A DNA stretch of 64,000 nt from NCBI RefSeq assembly GCF_004340905.1, contig NZ_SLXD01000011.1:62001-126000 (forward strand), in the 5' to 3' direction. Within the stretch, counting starts at the first letter, position 1, and each line of letters starts with the position of its first letter. Positions 27,282 to 37,555 of this stretch are shown here, in pieces. A program made the position numbers and the translations under genes. The stretch is from Rubrivivax gelatinosus. GTDB lineage: Bacteria > Pseudomonadota > Gammaproteobacteria > Burkholderiales > Burkholderiaceae_C. The notes below the pieces were generated by a model, which ran no database searches, had not been told where the DNA came from, and saw only the letters and a list, made by a program, of their open reading frames with translations.

Positions 27282-27929
27282 ATGCGCCCCGACCCCGCCC
27301 TCGGCATTCCCGTCGTCTACCTCGTCGACGACGAGGACGTCGTGCGCGACGCGCTCGCCTGGCTGCTGCGCTCGCGCCGCCTGCTGTCCGAGGGTTTCGC
27401 CAGCGCCGAGGCCTTCGAGGCCTTCCGCGCCGGCCGCCGCGCGCCCTGGCCCGACGCGCCCTCGTGCCTGCTGCTGGACGTTCGCATGCCCGGCCAGTCG
27501 GGCCTCGCGCTGTTCGAGCAGCTCGCCGAATGCGGGCTCACCGAGACGCTGCCGGTGATCTTCCTCACCGGCCACGGCGACGTGCCGACCGCGGTGGCGG
27601 CGGTCAAACGCGGCGCCTTCGACTTCGTCGAGAAGCCGTTCTCCAACAACACGCTGGTCGACCGCGTCGAGCAGGCGCTGCTGGCCAGTGCCGAGGCTCT
27701 CGCGCGCCGGCGGGCCGCCGAGGCCGTGCGGCGCTCGCTGGCCGACCTGACCGAGCGCGAGCGCGAAGTCATGCAGCTGGTCGTCGAAGGCCGGCCGAAC
27801 AAGGGCATCGCCGACCAGCTGGCGATCAGCGTGCGCACCGTCGAGGTCCACCGCGCGCGCGTGTTCGAGAAGATGAACGTCAAGTCGGCGATCGAGCTCG
27901 CGAACCTGCTGCGAGAATCCGGCGCCTGA
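27282..27929 (+). CDS. FixJ/NarL-type response regulator
   Basis: A 215-residue regulator with a receiver domain (about 8-125; acidic pocket DDED, phosphoacceptor Asp66 in LLLDVRMPG, Lys in FVEKPF). The LuxR-type HTH covers about 148-212 (LTEREREVMQLVVEGRPNKGIA, ISVRTVEVHRARVFEKM). It sits directly behind its cognate kinase. A GATACT box lies only nine bases before the ATG, which could drive a leaderless extra transcript. Likely targets are this operon and divergent maeB (inference). Confidence 0.92.
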   Translation: MRPDPALGIPVVYLVDDEDVVRDALAWLLRSRRLLSEGFASAEAFEAFRAGRRAPWPDAPSCLLLDVRMPGQSGLALFEQLAECGLTETLPVIFLTGHGDVPTAVAAVKRGAFDFVEKPFSNNTLVDRVEQALLASAEALARRRAAEAVRRSLADLTEREREVMQLVVEGRPNKGIADQLAISVRTVEVHRARVFEKMNVKSAIELANLLRESGA

Positions 27930-27970
27930 GGCACGGCCTGCCCTCTGAGGCCGCCAGCATCCTGTCGACC

Positions 27971-28921
27971 ATGGGCGAATTCGAACTCATCGAGAAGTAC
28001 TTCGGCCGCACGCCGCGGCGCGCCGCGCTGGGCGTCGGCGACGACTGCGCGCTGCTGGACGTCGAGCCGGGCATGCGCCTGGCCGTCTCCAGCGACCTGC
28101 TGGTCGAGGGACGGCACTTCCTGTCCACCGTCGCCCCGGAGCGTCTGGGCCACAAGGCGCTGGCGGTGAACCTGTCGGACCTGGCGGCCTGCGGCGCCGA
28201 GCCGCTGGCCTTCACGCTGGCGATCTCGATGCCGCGTGTCGACGAGAGTTTTCTCGCCGGCTTCTCGCGCGGCCTGTTCGCGCTGGCCGAGCGCCACGGC
28301 ATCGAGCTCGTCGGCGGCGACACGACCGCCGGCCCGCTGTCGATCTGCATCACCGTCTTCGGCCAGGTGCCGCCCGATCAGGCGCTGCTGCGCAGCGGCG
28401 CCCGCCCCGGCCACGACCTCTGGGTCAGCGGCCGTCTCGGCGACGCGCGCCTGGCGCTGGAGGTCTTCCGCGGCACGGCGATGCTGCCCGGCAGCGCCTT
28501 CGAGGAAGTGCGCCGGGCGATGGAATGCCCCGAGCCGCGCGTGCCGCTGGGCATCGCGCTGCGCGGGGTTGCCACCAGCGCGATCGACCTCAGCGACGGC
28601 CTGGCCGGCGACCTGGGCCACGTGATGCGGCTGTCGGGCGTCGGCGCGACGGTCGACTTCGACGCCATCCCGCGCAGCACCATGCTGGCGATGCAGCCGG
28701 CCGCGCTGCAGCACGAATGCCTGCTCGCCGGCGGCGACGACTACGAGCTGCTGTTCACCGCGCCGCCGTCGCGCCGCGACGCGGTGCTGGCGGCGGCCGC
28801 CGAAGCCCAGGTGGCGGTGACCTGCATCGGCGGCATCGACGCCGAGGACGAGCTGCGTGTCCTCGACGGCCAGGGCCGGCCGCTGGGCGTCGCGCCACGC
28901 GGTTTCGACCACTTCGCCTGA
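27971..28921 (+). CDS. thiL: Thiamine-monophosphate kinase
   Basis: A 316-residue PurM-fold ATP-dependent kinase converting thiamine phosphate to thiamine diphosphate. It begins GEFELIEKYF, has the metal-binding GVGDDCALLD, then SSDLLVEGRHF, VNLSDLAACGAEP, the conserved GGDTTAGP and the late SAIDLSDGLAGDL and LLAGGDDYELLFT. The TGA overlaps the pgpA ATG (TGATG). The thiL-pgpA-pncC order is standard in proteobacteria. Confidence 0.95.
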   Translation: MGEFELIEKYFGRTPRRAALGVGDDCALLDVEPGMRLAVSSDLLVEGRHFLSTVAPERLGHKALAVNLSDLAACGAEPLAFTLAISMPRVDESFLAGFSRGLFALAERHGIELVGGDTTAGPLSICITVFGQVPPDQALLRSGARPGHDLWVSGRLGDARLALEVFRGTAMLPGSAFEEVRRAMECPEPRVPLGIALRGVATSAIDLSDGLAGDLGHVMRLSGVGATVDFDAIPRSTMLAMQPAALQHECLLAGGDDYELLFTAPPSRRDAVLAAAAEAQVAVTCIGGIDAEDELRVLDGQGRPLGVAPRGFDHFA

Positions 28922-29442
28922 TGGCCGCCTCGGGTGCCAGCACGGCGTTCATGCTGCGCCACCCGGCGCACTGTGTCGCACTCGGTTTCGGCAGCGGCCT
29001 CGCCCCCAAGGCGCCGGGCACCTTCGGCACGCTCTGGGCCTGGGGCGCGTTCTGGCTGCTCGACCCCTGGCTGGGCGCGGCCGGCTGGGCCCTGCTCATC
29101 GGGGCCGGGCTGCTGATCGCGCCGTGGGTCTGCGCCGTCACCGCGCGCCACCTGGGTGTCGGCGACCCGTCCGCGGTGGTCTGGGACGAGGTGGTGGCGT
29201 TCTGGATCGTGCTCTGGCTGGTGACGCCGGCCGGCTTCGTGATGCAGGCCATCGCGTTCGCGCTGTTCCGTTTCTTCGACGCCGCCAAACCCGGCCCGGT
29301 GGGCTGGGCCGACCGGCGTTTCAAGCCCCGGTCCGACGGCACGATCGGCTGGCGCGAAGGCTTCGGCATCGTCTTCGACGACCTGGTGGCTGCCGGCTGC
29401 ACGCTGCTGGTCATCGCGCTCTGGGTCACGCTGTGGCGCTGA
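28921..29442 (+). CDS. pgpA: Phosphatidylglycerophosphatase A
   Basis: A 173-residue inner-membrane enzyme that dephosphorylates phosphatidylglycerol phosphate. Family signatures are GFGSGLAPKAPGTFGTLW, DEVVAFW and FRFFDAAKPGPVGWADRR. About four hydrophobic helices are visible. It overlaps thiL by one base and pncC by ten bases, so the three are coupled. Confidence 0.93.
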   Translation: MAASGASTAFMLRHPAHCVALGFGSGLAPKAPGTFGTLWAWGAFWLLDPWLGAAGWALLIGAGLLIAPWVCAVTARHLGVGDPSAVVWDEVVAFWIVLWLVTPAGFVMQAIAFALFRFFDAAKPGPVGWADRRFKPRSDGTIGWREGFGIVFDDLVAAGCTLLVIALWVTLWR

Positions 29443-29921
29443 CGCGTTTCGAGCCGGCGGTGCTGGCGCTGGCCGACGCGCTGCGGGCGCGCCGCTGGCG
29501 CATCGCCTGCGCCGAGAGCTGCACCGGCGGCCTGCTGGCCGCGGCCTGCACCGCGGTCGCAGGCTCCAGCGACTGGTTCGAGCGCGGCGTCGTCAGCTAC
29601 AGCAACGAAGCCAAGACCGGGCTGCTGGGCGTGCCGGCGGCGCTGATCGCCGCGCACGGCGCGGTCAGCGAGGAAGTCGCGCGCGCGATGGCCGAAGGGC
29701 TGCTGGCGCGCTCGCCGGTCGAGCTGACGATGGCCGTCACCGGCATCGCCGGCCCCGGCGGCGCGGTGCCCGGCAAGCCGGTCGGCACGGTCTGGATCGC
29801 CTGGGCCGTGGCCGGGCGCACCGAGGCGCGGCTGCTGCAACTCGGCGGCGACCGCGCCGCGGTGCGCGAATCGACGGTGGACGCGGCGCTGGCCACGCTG
29901 GCGGCGGCGGCGCGTCCATGA
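29433..29921 (+). CDS. pncC: Nicotinamide-nucleotide amidohydrolase (CinA C-terminal type)
   Basis: A 162-residue PncC that deamidates NMN to nicotinate mononucleotide in NAD salvage. The family motifs are ACAESCTGGLLAA (with the catalytic Ser/Thr region), WFERGVVSYSNEAK and MAVTGIAGPGGA. I start at GTG 29433, which overlaps the pgpA stop; no ATG lies near the family start. The N-terminal CinA domain found in longer homologues is absent, as is usual in Burkholderiales. The stop overlaps the next ATG by four bases. Confidence 0.92.
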   Translation: MALTRFEPAVLALADALRARRWRIACAESCTGGLLAAACTAVAGSSDWFERGVVSYSNEAKTGLLGVPAALIAAHGAVSEEVARAMAEGLLARSPVELTMAVTGIAGPGGAVPGKPVGTVWIAWAVAGRTEARLLQLGGDRAAVRESTVDAALATLAAAARP

Positions 29922-30784
29922 AGGTCCGCCTCGCCGGCGAGATCGACGCGCGCTGGCGGCACGAGCTCGCCGCCGCGCTGCCCGAAGCACGCTGGTGCGA
30001 CGACGGTGATGCCGAGGTCGCCGTCGTCGCCAACCCGCCGCCCGGCGCGCTGGCCGGCATGCCTTCGCTGGCGCTGGTGCAGTCCTTGTGGGCCGGCGTC
30101 GACCGCCTGCTCGCCGACCCGACGCTGCCGCCCGGCGTGCCGGTGGCGCGCATGGTCGACCCGGCGATGGGCGCCGCGATGGCCGAGACCGCGCTGTGGG
30201 CCGTGCTGGCGCTGCACCGCGGCTTCTTCGACTACGCCGCGCGCCAGCGCGAAGGCCTGTGGCGGCCGCATGCGCAGCGCCGCGCCGACGAGGTGCCGGT
30301 GCTGGTGCTGGGCCGCGGCGAGATGGGCGGCACGGTCGGCGCGCGCCTGGCGGCGCTGGGCTACCGCGTCGAACACTGGCACCGCGGCCGCGAGCTGGCG
30401 CCGTTGCTGGCCGGTGCCGACATCGTCGTCAACCTGCTGCCGCTGACACCCGCCACGCGCGAGCTGATCGACGCGCGTTTCCTGGCCGCGCTGCCCGCGG
30501 GTGCCTCGCTGGTGAACCTGGGCCGCGGCGCCCACGTCGTCGAGGCCGACCTGCTCGCGGCGCTGGACGGCGGCCGGCTGCGCCACGCGGTGCTCGACGT
30601 CTTCCGCCACGAGCCGCTGCCGCCGGGCCATGGGTTCTGGGCCCATCCGCGTGTCACCGTGCTGCCGCACGCGGCGGCAGCGACCGATGCGCGCAGCGCC
30701 AGCGCCGTCGTCGCCGCCAACCTGCGCGCCTGGCGCGACGGCCGGCCCGTCGCGCATCTGGTCGATCGCGGGCGCGGTTACTGA
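29918..30784 (+). CDS. D-isomer 2-hydroxyacid dehydrogenase (GhrA-like)
   Basis: A 288-residue NAD(P)H-dependent dehydrogenase resembling glyoxylate/hydroxypyruvate reductase A. It has SLWAGVDRLL, the Rossmann motif VLGRGEMGGTVGARLAALGY, NLLPLTPATRELI, LVNLGRGAHVVEADLL, and the catalytic Glu/His region DVFRHEPLPPGHGFW ... VLPHAAAAT. It overlaps pncC by four bases. The usual GxGxxG appears as GRGEMG, which the GhrA group tolerates. It converges on holA with a one-base gap. Confidence 0.87.
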   Translation: MKVRLAGEIDARWRHELAAALPEARWCDDGDAEVAVVANPPPGALAGMPSLALVQSLWAGVDRLLADPTLPPGVPVARMVDPAMGAAMAETALWAVLALHRGFFDYAARQREGLWRPHAQRRADEVPVLVLGRGEMGGTVGARLAALGYRVEHWHRGRELAPLLAGADIVVNLLPLTPATRELIDARFLAALPAGASLVNLGRGAHVVEADLLAALDGGRLRHAVLDVFRHEPLPPGHGFWAHPRVTVLPHAAAATDARSASAVVAANLRAWRDGRPVAHLVDRGRGY

Positions 30785-30785
30785 A

Positions 30786-31886
30786 TCAGGCGTGGAGGGC
30801 CAGAGCGCGGGGCATGCTGGCGCGTGTGCCACGCGTCGGCGTGCCGGCCGCGGCGGCGGCCTCGACGGTCATCAGCACCAGGCGGCGCAGCGCGTCCCAG
30901 GGCTCGGCCGGCCAGTCGGGGTGGCGCAGGCCCTTGACGATGCCGTCGACGATGCTCGCCGCCTGCACCAGGTGCTGCGTCTGGTGGCTGGCCAGCGCCG
31001 GCAGCACGCGTTCGTAGAGCTTTTCCTTCGTGCCCCAGACCCGCGCCTCGCGCAGCGCCAGCGGCAGCGGTTTGCCGTCGTCGACGGCGGCGCGCACACG
31101 CGCCAGCGCACGCAGGTCCTCGGCCAGCGTCCAGTGCACCAGCACCGCGGCCTCGCCTTCGGCGCGCAGGCCGTCGAGCATGCGCAGCGCACGCGCCACC
31201 TGGCCGGCGAGCACCGCCTCGCCGAGCTTGAAGACGTCGTAGCGCGCGACGTCGAGCACCGCGGCCTCGACCTGCTCGAAACTCAGTTCGCCCGGCGGGT
31301 ACAGCAGCGCGAGCTTCTGCAGCTCCTGGTGCGCGGCCAGCAGGTTGCCTTCGACACGGTCGGCGAAGAAGGCCAGCGTCTGCTGTCCGGCTTCGCCGCT
31401 GGCCACACGCTGGCCCTGGCGGCCCAGGCGCTGCGCCAGCCAGGCCGGCAGCGCCTTGCGTTCCACCGGCTCGACCTTCAGCGTCACGCCGGCGCCGTCG
31501 AGCGCGGTGAACCAGGCCGACTTCTGCTGCTGGAAGTCGAGCCTGGGTAGCGTCACCAGCGTCAGCACGTCGGGCGAGAGCTGCTGGCAGTAGCGCTGCA
31601 GCGCCTCCGAGCCGTCCTTGCCGGGTTTGCCGTTGGGGATGCGGATCTCGATCAGCTGGCGGTCGGCGAACAGCGACAGCGCCTGCGCCGCGCCGAGCAG
31701 CGCGCTCCAGTCGAAGTGCTGGCCGACGGTGAAGACCTGGCGCTCGACGAAGCCGGCGGCGCGCGCCGCGGCGCGGATCGTGTCGCCCGCCTCCTGGGCC
31801 AGCAGCGGCTCGTCGCCGTGGATCGTGTAGAGCGTGTCGAGCCCGCGCTGCAGGCGCTGCTCGAGATGTTCCGGACGCAGTTGCAT
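30786..31886 (-). CDS. holA: DNA polymerase III delta subunit
   Basis: The 366-residue delta subunit of the clamp loader, which opens the beta clamp. It starts MQLRPEHLEQRLQRGLDTLYTIHGDEPLLAQEAGD-like (the HGDEPLL block is the family's start) and contains the degenerate AAA+ domain. The helical collar domain is at the C-terminus. It follows lptE with no gap, the usual leuS-lptE-holA order of betaproteobacteria. Confidence 0.94.
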   Translation of the reverse strand: MQLRPEHLEQRLQRGLDTLYTIHGDEPLLAQEAGDTIRAAARAAGFVERQVFTVGQHFDWSALLGAAQALSLFADRQLIEIRIPNGKPGKDGSEALQRYCQQLSPDVLTLVTLPRLDFQQQKSAWFTALDGAGVTLKVEPVERKALPAWLAQRLGRQGQRVASGEAGQQTLAFFADRVEGNLLAAHQELQKLALLYPPGELSFEQVEAAVLDVARYDVFKLGEAVLAGQVARALRMLDGLRAEGEAAVLVHWTLAEDLRALARVRAAVDDGKPLPLALREARVWGTKEKLYERVLPALASHQTQHLVQAASIVDGIVKGLRHPDWPAEPWDALRRLVLMTVEAAAAAGTPTRGTRASMPRALALHA

Positions 31887-32387
31887 TTACAGGCGGATCG
31901 CCGCCAGGCGTCGCATCACCTGGATCACGATGTCGTTTTCCATGTCGCGGTACAGGTCGGCCTCCTCGAACTGCTTGGCCAGTGCCGCGCTCTCGCTGTA
32001 GCTCAGGTCTTCCTCGCGCAGCAGCTCGGTCGGAGCGATCAGCTCGCGCCCGTCGGGCGTGCGCGCGCTGAAGTGCAGGCGCACGCGGATCTCGAACTCG
32101 CGCACCTGGGCGGCGGAGGTCGACGCGACGACGCTCTTCTCGCGTTTGTCCTCGGTGATCTCCAGGATCACCTGGGCGGCGGCGGGCACGTCGACGATGC
32201 GAACGTCGGGTGCGAGTGCACGGCGCAGCGCCGCGCCGACCGTCGACTTCGGCTTGAAGCCGACCAGCGCGATGCGCTCGAAGCTCGGCTTCTGCGGCCG
32301 GCGCAGCTGAAAGCCGCAGCCGCCGAGCGCGAACGCGCCCAGCGCGGCGATCGCGCCGAGCGCGCGGCGGCGGTCAGACGACGACAT
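31887..32387 (-). CDS. lptE: LPS-assembly lipoprotein LptE
   Basis: A 166-residue lipoprotein that plugs the LptD barrel. The signal ends in the lipobox FALGGC with Cys24, followed by [17 protein letters not shown]. Start ATG 32387 overlaps the leuS stop by 14 bases. A longer frame from 32549 runs through leuS and is rejected. It is encoded about 13 kb from its partner lptD in this window. Confidence 0.93.
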   Translation of the reverse strand: MSSSDRRRALGAIAALGAFALGGCGFQLRRPQKPSFERIALVGFKPKSTVGAALRRALAPDVRIVDVPAAAQVILEITEDKREKSVVASTSAAQVREFEIRVRLHFSARTPDGRELIAPTELLREEDLSYSESAALAKQFEEADLYRDMENDIVIQVMRRLAAIRL

Positions 32388-34998
32388 TGACGAGCCGGCC
32401 CGGCACGACGATGACCTTCTTCGCCGCCTTGCCGTCGCTGAACTTGGCGAACTCGGGCGAGGCCAGCGCCGCGGCCTCGATCGCCTTGCGGTCGGCGTCG
32501 GCGGGGATGCGCACGCTGCCGCGGGTCTTGCCGGCGATCTGCAGCACAAGCTCGATCTCCGAACGTTCGAGCGCGGCTTCCTCGACCTGCGGCCAGGGCG
32601 CGTCCATCAGATCGCCCAGCGTGGCGACGAAACCGAGCTCGCCCCACAGCGCGTGCGCGACGTGCGGCGCCGCCGGGTACAGCGCGCGCAGCAGGATGCC
32701 GACGCCTTCGCGCAGCGTCGCGTCGTCGGCCGCGCCGGCGCCGTCTTCGAGCGCGTTCAGCAGCTTCATCGTGCCGGAGACGACGGTGTTGTACTGCAGC
32801 CGGTCGTAGTCGGCGCCGATCTGCCTGAGCAGCGTGTGCACCTCGTAGCGCAGCGGGTTCGTGCCCTGCGGCGCGGCGCCGGCGGCGGCCACGCGCGGCG
32901 CGACCTTGACGCCGAAGCTCCAGAGCCGGCGCAGGAAGCGGAACACGCCTTCGGCGCCCGAGTCCGACCACGCGGCGCTCTGGTCCGGCGGGCCGGCGAA
33001 CATCGTGAAGGTGCGCGCGGTGTCGGCGCCGAACCTGGCGATGATGTCGCGCGGCTCGACGACGTTGTTCTTGCTCTTGGACATCTTCTCGATGCCGCCG
33101 AGCTGCACCGGCTGGCCGTCGGCCTTGGCCACGGCGCCCACCGGCTGGCCGCGCTCGTCGAACTTCACGTCGACTTCGCTCGGGTAGAACCAGCGTTTCT
33201 TGCCCGACGCGTCCTCGCGGTAGTAGGACTCGTTGAGCAGCATGCCCTGCGTGAACAGCTTCGTGAACGGCTCGCTGAAGCTCACCAGGCCGATGTCGCG
33301 CATCGCCTTGGTCCAGAAACGCGCGTACAGCAGGTGCAGCACCGCGTGCTCGATGCCGCCGATGTACTGGTCCATCGGCATCCAGTACTCGTTGCGCGCG
33401 TCGACCATCGCGCCCTCGCTGTCCGGGCAGCAGTAGCGCATGTAGTACCAGGACGAGTCGACGAAGGTGTCCATCGTGTCCGTCTCGCGCCGCGCGGGCT
33501 TGCCGCACTTGGGGCAGGCGACGTTCAGGAAGGACTCGCACTTGTTCAGCGGGTTGCCGCTGCCGTCCGGCACCAGATCCTCGGGCAGCACGACCGGCAG
33601 GTCCTTCTCGGGCACCGGCACGTCGCCGCAGTGCGGGCAGTGGATGATCGGGATCGGCGTGCCCCAGTAGCGCTGGCGGCTGATGCCCCAGTCGCGCAGG
33701 CGCCAGGTGGTCTTCTTCTCGCCCAGGCCCTTGGCCTGCAGCGCGGCGGCCACGGCGTCGACGGCCTGCTTGTACGCCAGGCCGCTGTAGTTGCCGGAGT
33801 TGATCGTCACGCCGCGCGTCTTGTCGGCGTACCAGTCCTGCCAGCGCTCGTAGTCGTAGTGCTCGCCGTCGACGTGCACCACCTGGACGATGTTCAGGCC
33901 GTACTTCTTGGCGAAGGCGAAGTCACGCTCGTCGTGCGCCGGCACGCCCATCACCGCGCCGTCGCCGTAGCTCATCAGCACGTAGTTGCCGACCCAGACC
34001 GGCACCTGTTCGCCGGTCAGCGGGTGGGTGACGAAGAGGCCGGTCGGGCGGCCTTCCTTCTCCTTGAGCGCCAGCTCGGCCTCGGTCGTGCCGCCCTTCT
34101 TGCACTGCTCGATGAAGGCCGCCAGCTCGGGCTTGCCTTGCGCGGCGTGCTGCGCCAGCGGGTGCTCGGCGGCGACGGCGCAGAAGGTGACGCCCTTGAT
34201 CGTGTCGGGGCGCGTCGTGAAGACGTACATGCGCCCGCCCTGGATCAGCTCGCCGTCGGCGCCGCGGATGTCGTGCGTGAACGCGAAGCGCACGCCCTCG
34301 CTCTTGCCGATCCAGTGCTCCTGCATCAGGCGCACGCGTTCCGGCCAGCCTTCGAGGTAGTGGGCGCTGGTGCTGTCGTTGACGCCGGCCAGCAGCTCGT
34401 CGGCGTACTGCGTGATCGCCAGGTAGTAGCCGGGGATCTCGCGCTTCTCGACGATCGCGCCGGAGCGCCAGCCGCGGCCGTCGACGACCTGCTCGTTGGC
34501 CAGCACCGTCTGGTCGATCGGGTCCCAGTTGACGACCTGGGTCTTCTTGTAGGCGATGCCCTTCTCGAGCATCTTCAGGAAGAACCACTGGTTCCACTTG
34601 TAGTAGCCGGCGTCGCAGGTGGCGACCTCGCGGCTCCAGTCGAAGGCCAGGCCCAGCGGCTGCATCTGGCTCTTCATCTCGGCGATGTTGGCGCGCGTCC
34701 ACTTGGCCGGCGCGACGCCGTTGTCGATGGCCGCGTTCTCCGCCGGCAGGCCGAAGGCGTCCCAGCCCATCGGCATCAGGACGTTCATGCCCTTCATGCG
34801 CAGGTAGCGCGCCATCATGTCGTTGATGGTGTAGTTGCGCACGTGCCCCATGTGCAGCTTGCCGCTGGGGTAGGGCAGCATCGAGCAGGCGTAGAACTTG
34901 GGCCGGTCCGGGTCCTCGACGACCTTGAACGCACCGGTGGCGTTCCAGTGCGCCTGGGCGGCGGCTTCGACTTCGGCGGGGACGTACTTTTCGTTCAT
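32374..34998 (-). CDS. leuS: Leucyl-tRNA synthetase
   Basis: An 874-residue class I synthetase. The HIGH-type signature is LHMGH (His49/His52) and the KMSKS loop is [12 protein letters not shown]1 editing domain lies between ([11 protein letters not shown]). A zinc-like CPxC pair in the insert reads HCPHCGD and ACPKCGK, so the Zn ribbon is complete. The anticodon-binding domain and the C-terminal [10 protein letters not shown] tail are intact. ExbD lies 18 bases upstream on the same strand. Confidence 0.97.
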   Translation of the reverse strand: MNEKYVPAEVEAAAQAHWNATGAFKVVEDPDRPKFYACSMLPYPSGKLHMGHVRNYTINDMMARYLRMKGMNVLMPMGWDAFGLPAENAAIDNGVAPAKWTRANIAEMKSQMQPLGLAFDWSREVATCDAGYYKWNQWFFLKMLEKGIAYKKTQVVNWDPIDQTVLANEQVVDGRGWRSGAIVEKREIPGYYLAITQYADELLAGVNDSTSAHYLEGWPERVRLMQEHWIGKSEGVRFAFTHDIRGADGELIQGGRMYVFTTRPDTIKGVTFCAVAAEHPLAQHAAQGKPELAAFIEQCKKGGTTEAELALKEKEGRPTGLFVTHPLTGEQVPVWVGNYVLMSYGDGAVMGVPAHDERDFAFAKKYGLNIVQVVHVDGEHYDYERWQDWYADKTRGVTINSGNYSGLAYKQAVDAVAAALQAKGLGEKKTTWRLRDWGISRQRYWGTPIPIIHCPHCGDVPVPEKDLPVVLPEDLVPDGSGNPLNKCESFLNVACPKCGKPARRETDTMDTFVDSSWYYMRYCCPDSEGAMVDARNEYWMPMDQYIGGIEHAVLHLLYARFWTKAMRDIGLVSFSEPFTKLFTQGMLLNESYYREDASGKKRWFYPSEVDVKFDERGQPVGAVAKADGQPVQLGGIEKMSKSKNNVVEPRDIIARFGADTARTFTMFAGPPDQSAAWSDSGAEGVFRFLRRLWSFGVKVAPRVAAAGAAPQGTNPLRYEVHTLLRQIGADYDRLQYNTVVSGTMKLLNALEDGAGAADDATLREGVGILLRALYPAAPHVAHALWGELGFVATLGDLMDAPWPQVEEAALERSEIELVLQIAGKTRGSVRIPADADRKAIEAAALASPEFAKFSDGKAAKKVIVVPGRLVNVVV

Positions 34999-35016
34999 CC
35001 CCCGGATTGTAGGGAG

Positions 35017-35439
35017 CTACCTGGGGGCGGCAGGCTCGGTGACGAAGCCGATGCGTGTCAGGCCCGCCTGCTGGGCGGCGTCGATCAGCTCGGCGACGCG
35101 GCCGTAGGGCACGGCGCGGTCGGCGCGCAGCCGCACCTCGGTCTGCGGGTCGCGTGCGCCGGCCTCGCGCAGCGCGCGTTCGACCTCCCCGGCAGCGGCG
35201 CGCTGCTCGCCCAGGTAGAGCTGGCCGTCGGCGTCGATCGCGACGGCGACGAATCCCGGCGTGTCCGACGGCGTCGAGGCGCCGGCCTCGGGCAACTGGA
35301 GCTTCAGGCTCGACGCCAGCAGCGGCGCGGTGACGATGAAGATCACCAGCAGCACGAGCATGACGTCGATCAGCGGCGTCATGTTGATCTCGCTGATCGG
35401 CGGCGGCGGGCTCGAGCGGTCCAGGCGTCCGAAGGCCAT
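35017..35439 (-). CDS. ExbD/TolR-family biopolymer transport protein
   Basis: A 140-residue inner-membrane protein with one transmembrane helix (about 22-44). The conserved proton-path aspartate is in NMTPLIDVMLVLLVIFIV, followed by a periplasmic ferredoxin-like domain. It partners the ExbB/TolQ homologue immediately upstream in the operon. The pair energises a TonB or TolA. No tonB or tol genes follow, so which outer-membrane system it powers is unknown. A TonB-like C-terminal protein is encoded at 52759-53241. Confidence 0.9.
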   Translation of the reverse strand: MAFGRLDRSSPPPPISEINMTPLIDVMLVLLVIFIVTAPLLASSLKLQLPEAGASTPSDTPGFVAVAIDADGQLYLGEQRAAAGEVERALREAGARDPQTEVRLRADRAVPYGRVAELIDAAQQAGLTRIGFVTEPAAPR

Positions 35440-35449
35440 CGCCGGGGCC

Positions 35450-36103
35450 TCAGTCGCGCGCCGAGTCCAGCACCATGCGGCGCAGGTCGTGGGCGAAACC
35501 TTCGAGTTCGGCCTCGCAGGCGGCGACCAGCTTGCCGAAGGCGTTGTAGGCCAGCACCGCCGGCACGGCGACGGCGATGCCCGCTGCCGTCATCACCAGC
35601 GCCTCGCCGACCGGGCCGGCGACACGCTCGATCGTCAGCGTGCCCGCCTCGCCGATGCCGGTGAGCGCATGGTGGATGGCCCAGACGGTGCCGAACAGGC
35701 CGACGAAGGGCGCGGTGCTGCCGATCGAGGCCAGGATCACCTGGCCGAACTGCAGGTGCGCCAGGCCGCGGTGCAGCGCGTCGCGCAGGCGACGCGTGAG
35801 CCGTGCGTCCAGCGCCGCGGCGCCTTCGAGCGTGCCACCGGCGGCCGGTGCGACGGTGGCGTCGACGAGCGGCAGCAGCACGCCTTCGCGGTCCAGCGCC
35901 TGCACGCGGCTGCGGCCGTCGCTGACCGAGGCGGCGTCCCAGAAGGCCGGCACCGCGCGCCGGATGTCGGCGCCGGCGCGACGCAGCAGCAGGCCCTTCC
36001 AGACGATCAGCAGCCAGGCCGCGACCGACATCGTGAACAGCAGCAGCGCGACGATGCGGCCGACCGTGTCGGCCTCGCCCCAGAAGTGTTCCAGGCCCTG
36101 CAT
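35450..36103 (-). CDS. ExbB/TolQ/MotA-family proton channel
   Basis: A 217-residue membrane protein with three helices: about 17-38, then about 115-140 (LASIGSTAPFVGLFGTVWAIHHAL) and about 155-180 (GPVGEALVMTAAGIAVAVPAVLAYN). The family-defining blocks APFVGLFGTV and EALVMTAAGIAVAVPA hold the conserved Thr/Pro residues of the proton channel. It is followed by ExbD after ten bases and preceded by dapB with a 14-base gap. Confidence 0.9.
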   Translation of the reverse strand: MQGLEHFWGEADTVGRIVALLLFTMSVAAWLLIVWKGLLLRRAGADIRRAVPAFWDAASVSDGRSRVQALDREGVLLPLVDATVAPAAGGTLEGAAALDARLTRRLRDALHRGLAHLQFGQVILASIGSTAPFVGLFGTVWAIHHALTGIGEAGTLTIERVAGPVGEALVMTAAGIAVAVPAVLAYNAFGKLVAACEAELEGFAHDLRRMVLDSARD

Positions 36104-36117
36104 CGGCGGCAGCCGGG

Positions 36118-36921
36118 CTACAGGCCCAGCACGTCGGCCATGCCGTACAGCCCGGGGCCGTGCTCGACGAGGAAACGCGCCGCGCGCACGCTGCCGGCGG
36201 CGTAGTTCGCGCGGCTGTTGCTGCGGTGGCTGATCTCGATGCGCTCGCCGGTGCCGGCGAACAGCACCGTGTGGTCGCCGACGATGTCGCCGCCGCGGAT
36301 CGTCGCGAAGCCGATCGTGCCGGGCTGGCGTTCGCCGGTGTGGCCTTCGCGCGCGAAGACGGCCTGCTCGGCCAGGTCCTGGCCGAGCGCGCGCGCCACC
36401 GCCTCGCCCATCGCCAGTGCGGTGCCGCTCGGGGCGTCGACCTTGTGGCGGTGGTGGGCCTCGACGATCTCGATGTCGTAGCCGTCGGCCAGCGCCTTGG
36501 CCGCGGTTTCCAGCAGCTTGAGCACGACGTTGACGCCGACGCTCATGTTGGGCGCGAAGACGACGCCGACGTGCTGCGCGGCGGCGGCGATCTCGGCCTT
36601 CTGCTGCGGGGTGAAGCCGGTGGTGCCGATGACCATGCGCACGCCGAGTTCGCGGCACAGCGCCAGGTGTGCCAGCGTGCCTTCGGGGCGGGTGAAGTCG
36701 ATCAGCACGTCGGCACCGGCGAGGCCGGCGCGCAGGTCGGCGGTGACGGCGACGCCGGTCGTGCGGCCGAGGAAGGCGCCAGCGTCCTGGCCGAGCGCGG
36801 GGCTGCCCGGCAGGTCGAGCGCGCCGCTGAGGCGGCAGCCCTGGCTGCCGAGCACCGCCTCGACCAGCATGCGGCCCATGCGCCCGGAGGCGCCGGCCAC
36901 CGCGATCGAGACCAGGCTCAC
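36118..36921 (-). CDS. dapB: 4-hydroxy-tetrahydrodipicolinate reductase
   Basis: A 267-residue lysine/diaminopimelate pathway enzyme. It has the NAD(P)-binding [14 protein letters not shown], the conserved [11 protein letters not shown], the catalytic [16 protein letters not shown] and the C-terminal [18 protein letters not shown]. The start is GTG 36921 ([10 protein letters not shown]), which overlaps the bamE stop by four bases; no ATG is available at the family start. DAP made here feeds peptidoglycan and lysine synthesis. Confidence 0.95.
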   Translation of the reverse strand: MSLVSIAVAGASGRMGRMLVEAVLGSQGCRLSGALDLPGSPALGQDAGAFLGRTTGVAVTADLRAGLAGADVLIDFTRPEGTLAHLALCRELGVRMVIGTTGFTPQQKAEIAAAAQHVGVVFAPNMSVGVNVVLKLLETAAKALADGYDIEIVEAHHRHKVDAPSGTALAMGEAVARALGQDLAEQAVFAREGHTGERQPGTIGFATIRGGDIVGDHTVLFAGTGERIEISHRSNSRANYAAGSVRAARFLVEHGPGLYGMADVLGL

Positions 36922-37451
36922 GAAGCCTCCAGCGGCGGGTAGCGGCGCGCCGCGCCTTGCGGCTCGGCTTCGGGCGCTGCCTCCTCGCGCCTGGGCGGGC
37001 GCGGCAGCGCCAGGCGCTCGGCCTCGGTCAGCTCGAGCTTGGGCACCTTGGGCTTCTCGTCCTTCTGGCGCGTGATCGAGTCGACGAACTCGCGCTCGCT
37101 CGGCAGGTCCTCCGGCGCCTCGACGGCGGCAACGACGCCGGCGGCGTCGAAACGCACGACCATGCTGCGCCGCTGGGGCTCGGTGCCGGGACGGCGGATC
37201 GTGAAGATGTAGTCCCAGCGCTCGGCGTGGAACGGATCGGTGACCAGCGGCGTGCCGAGCACGTTGCGCACCTGTTCGCGCGACATGCCGATCTTCAGCG
37301 CCTGCAGCTGCTCGCGCGTGACGACGTTGCCCTGCACGATGTCGATGCGGTACGGCGTGATGAAACCGAGGAAGCTGGGGCCGGACGACGGCGTCGAGGA
37401 GCATGCGCCCAGCAACAGCGAGCCGGACAGCAGGGCCAGGATGCGAAGCAT
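36918..37451 (-). CDS. bamE: Outer-membrane assembly lipoprotein BamE
   Basis: A 177-residue SmpA/OmlA-type lipoprotein of the BAM complex. The signal ends in the lipobox LLLGAC with Cys17. The core [37 protein letters not shown] is the family signature. A proline- and charge-rich C-terminal tail (from about 130) is longer than in E. coli BamE. ATG 37451 is preferred over an upstream ATG at 37511, because the signal peptide then starts correctly. It is divergent from fur, as in many betaproteobacteria. Confidence 0.94.
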   Translation of the reverse strand: MLRILALLSGSLLLGACSSTPSSGPSFLGFITPYRIDIVQGNVVTREQLQALKIGMSREQVRNVLGTPLVTDPFHAERWDYIFTIRRPGTEPQRRSMVVRFDAAGVVAAVEAPEDLPSEREFVDSITRQKDEKPKVPKLELTEAERLALPRPPRREEAAPEAEPQGAARRYPPLEAS

Positions 37452-37555
37452 GAGGGGATTCCTGCGCGGCCGCAGAGAACGGCGCGATAGGCTGGCTATG
37501 ATGGCCGGCATTCTAGCCGGCGACCGTGCAGTGCCGGCCCTCGAGGATTTCCGAC

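Noticed and set aside
37452-37555. Fur box in the bamE-fur gap
   Set aside because: GCCGGCATTCTAGCCGGC is palindromic but not AT-rich or close to the Fur consensus. I do not call autoregulation.
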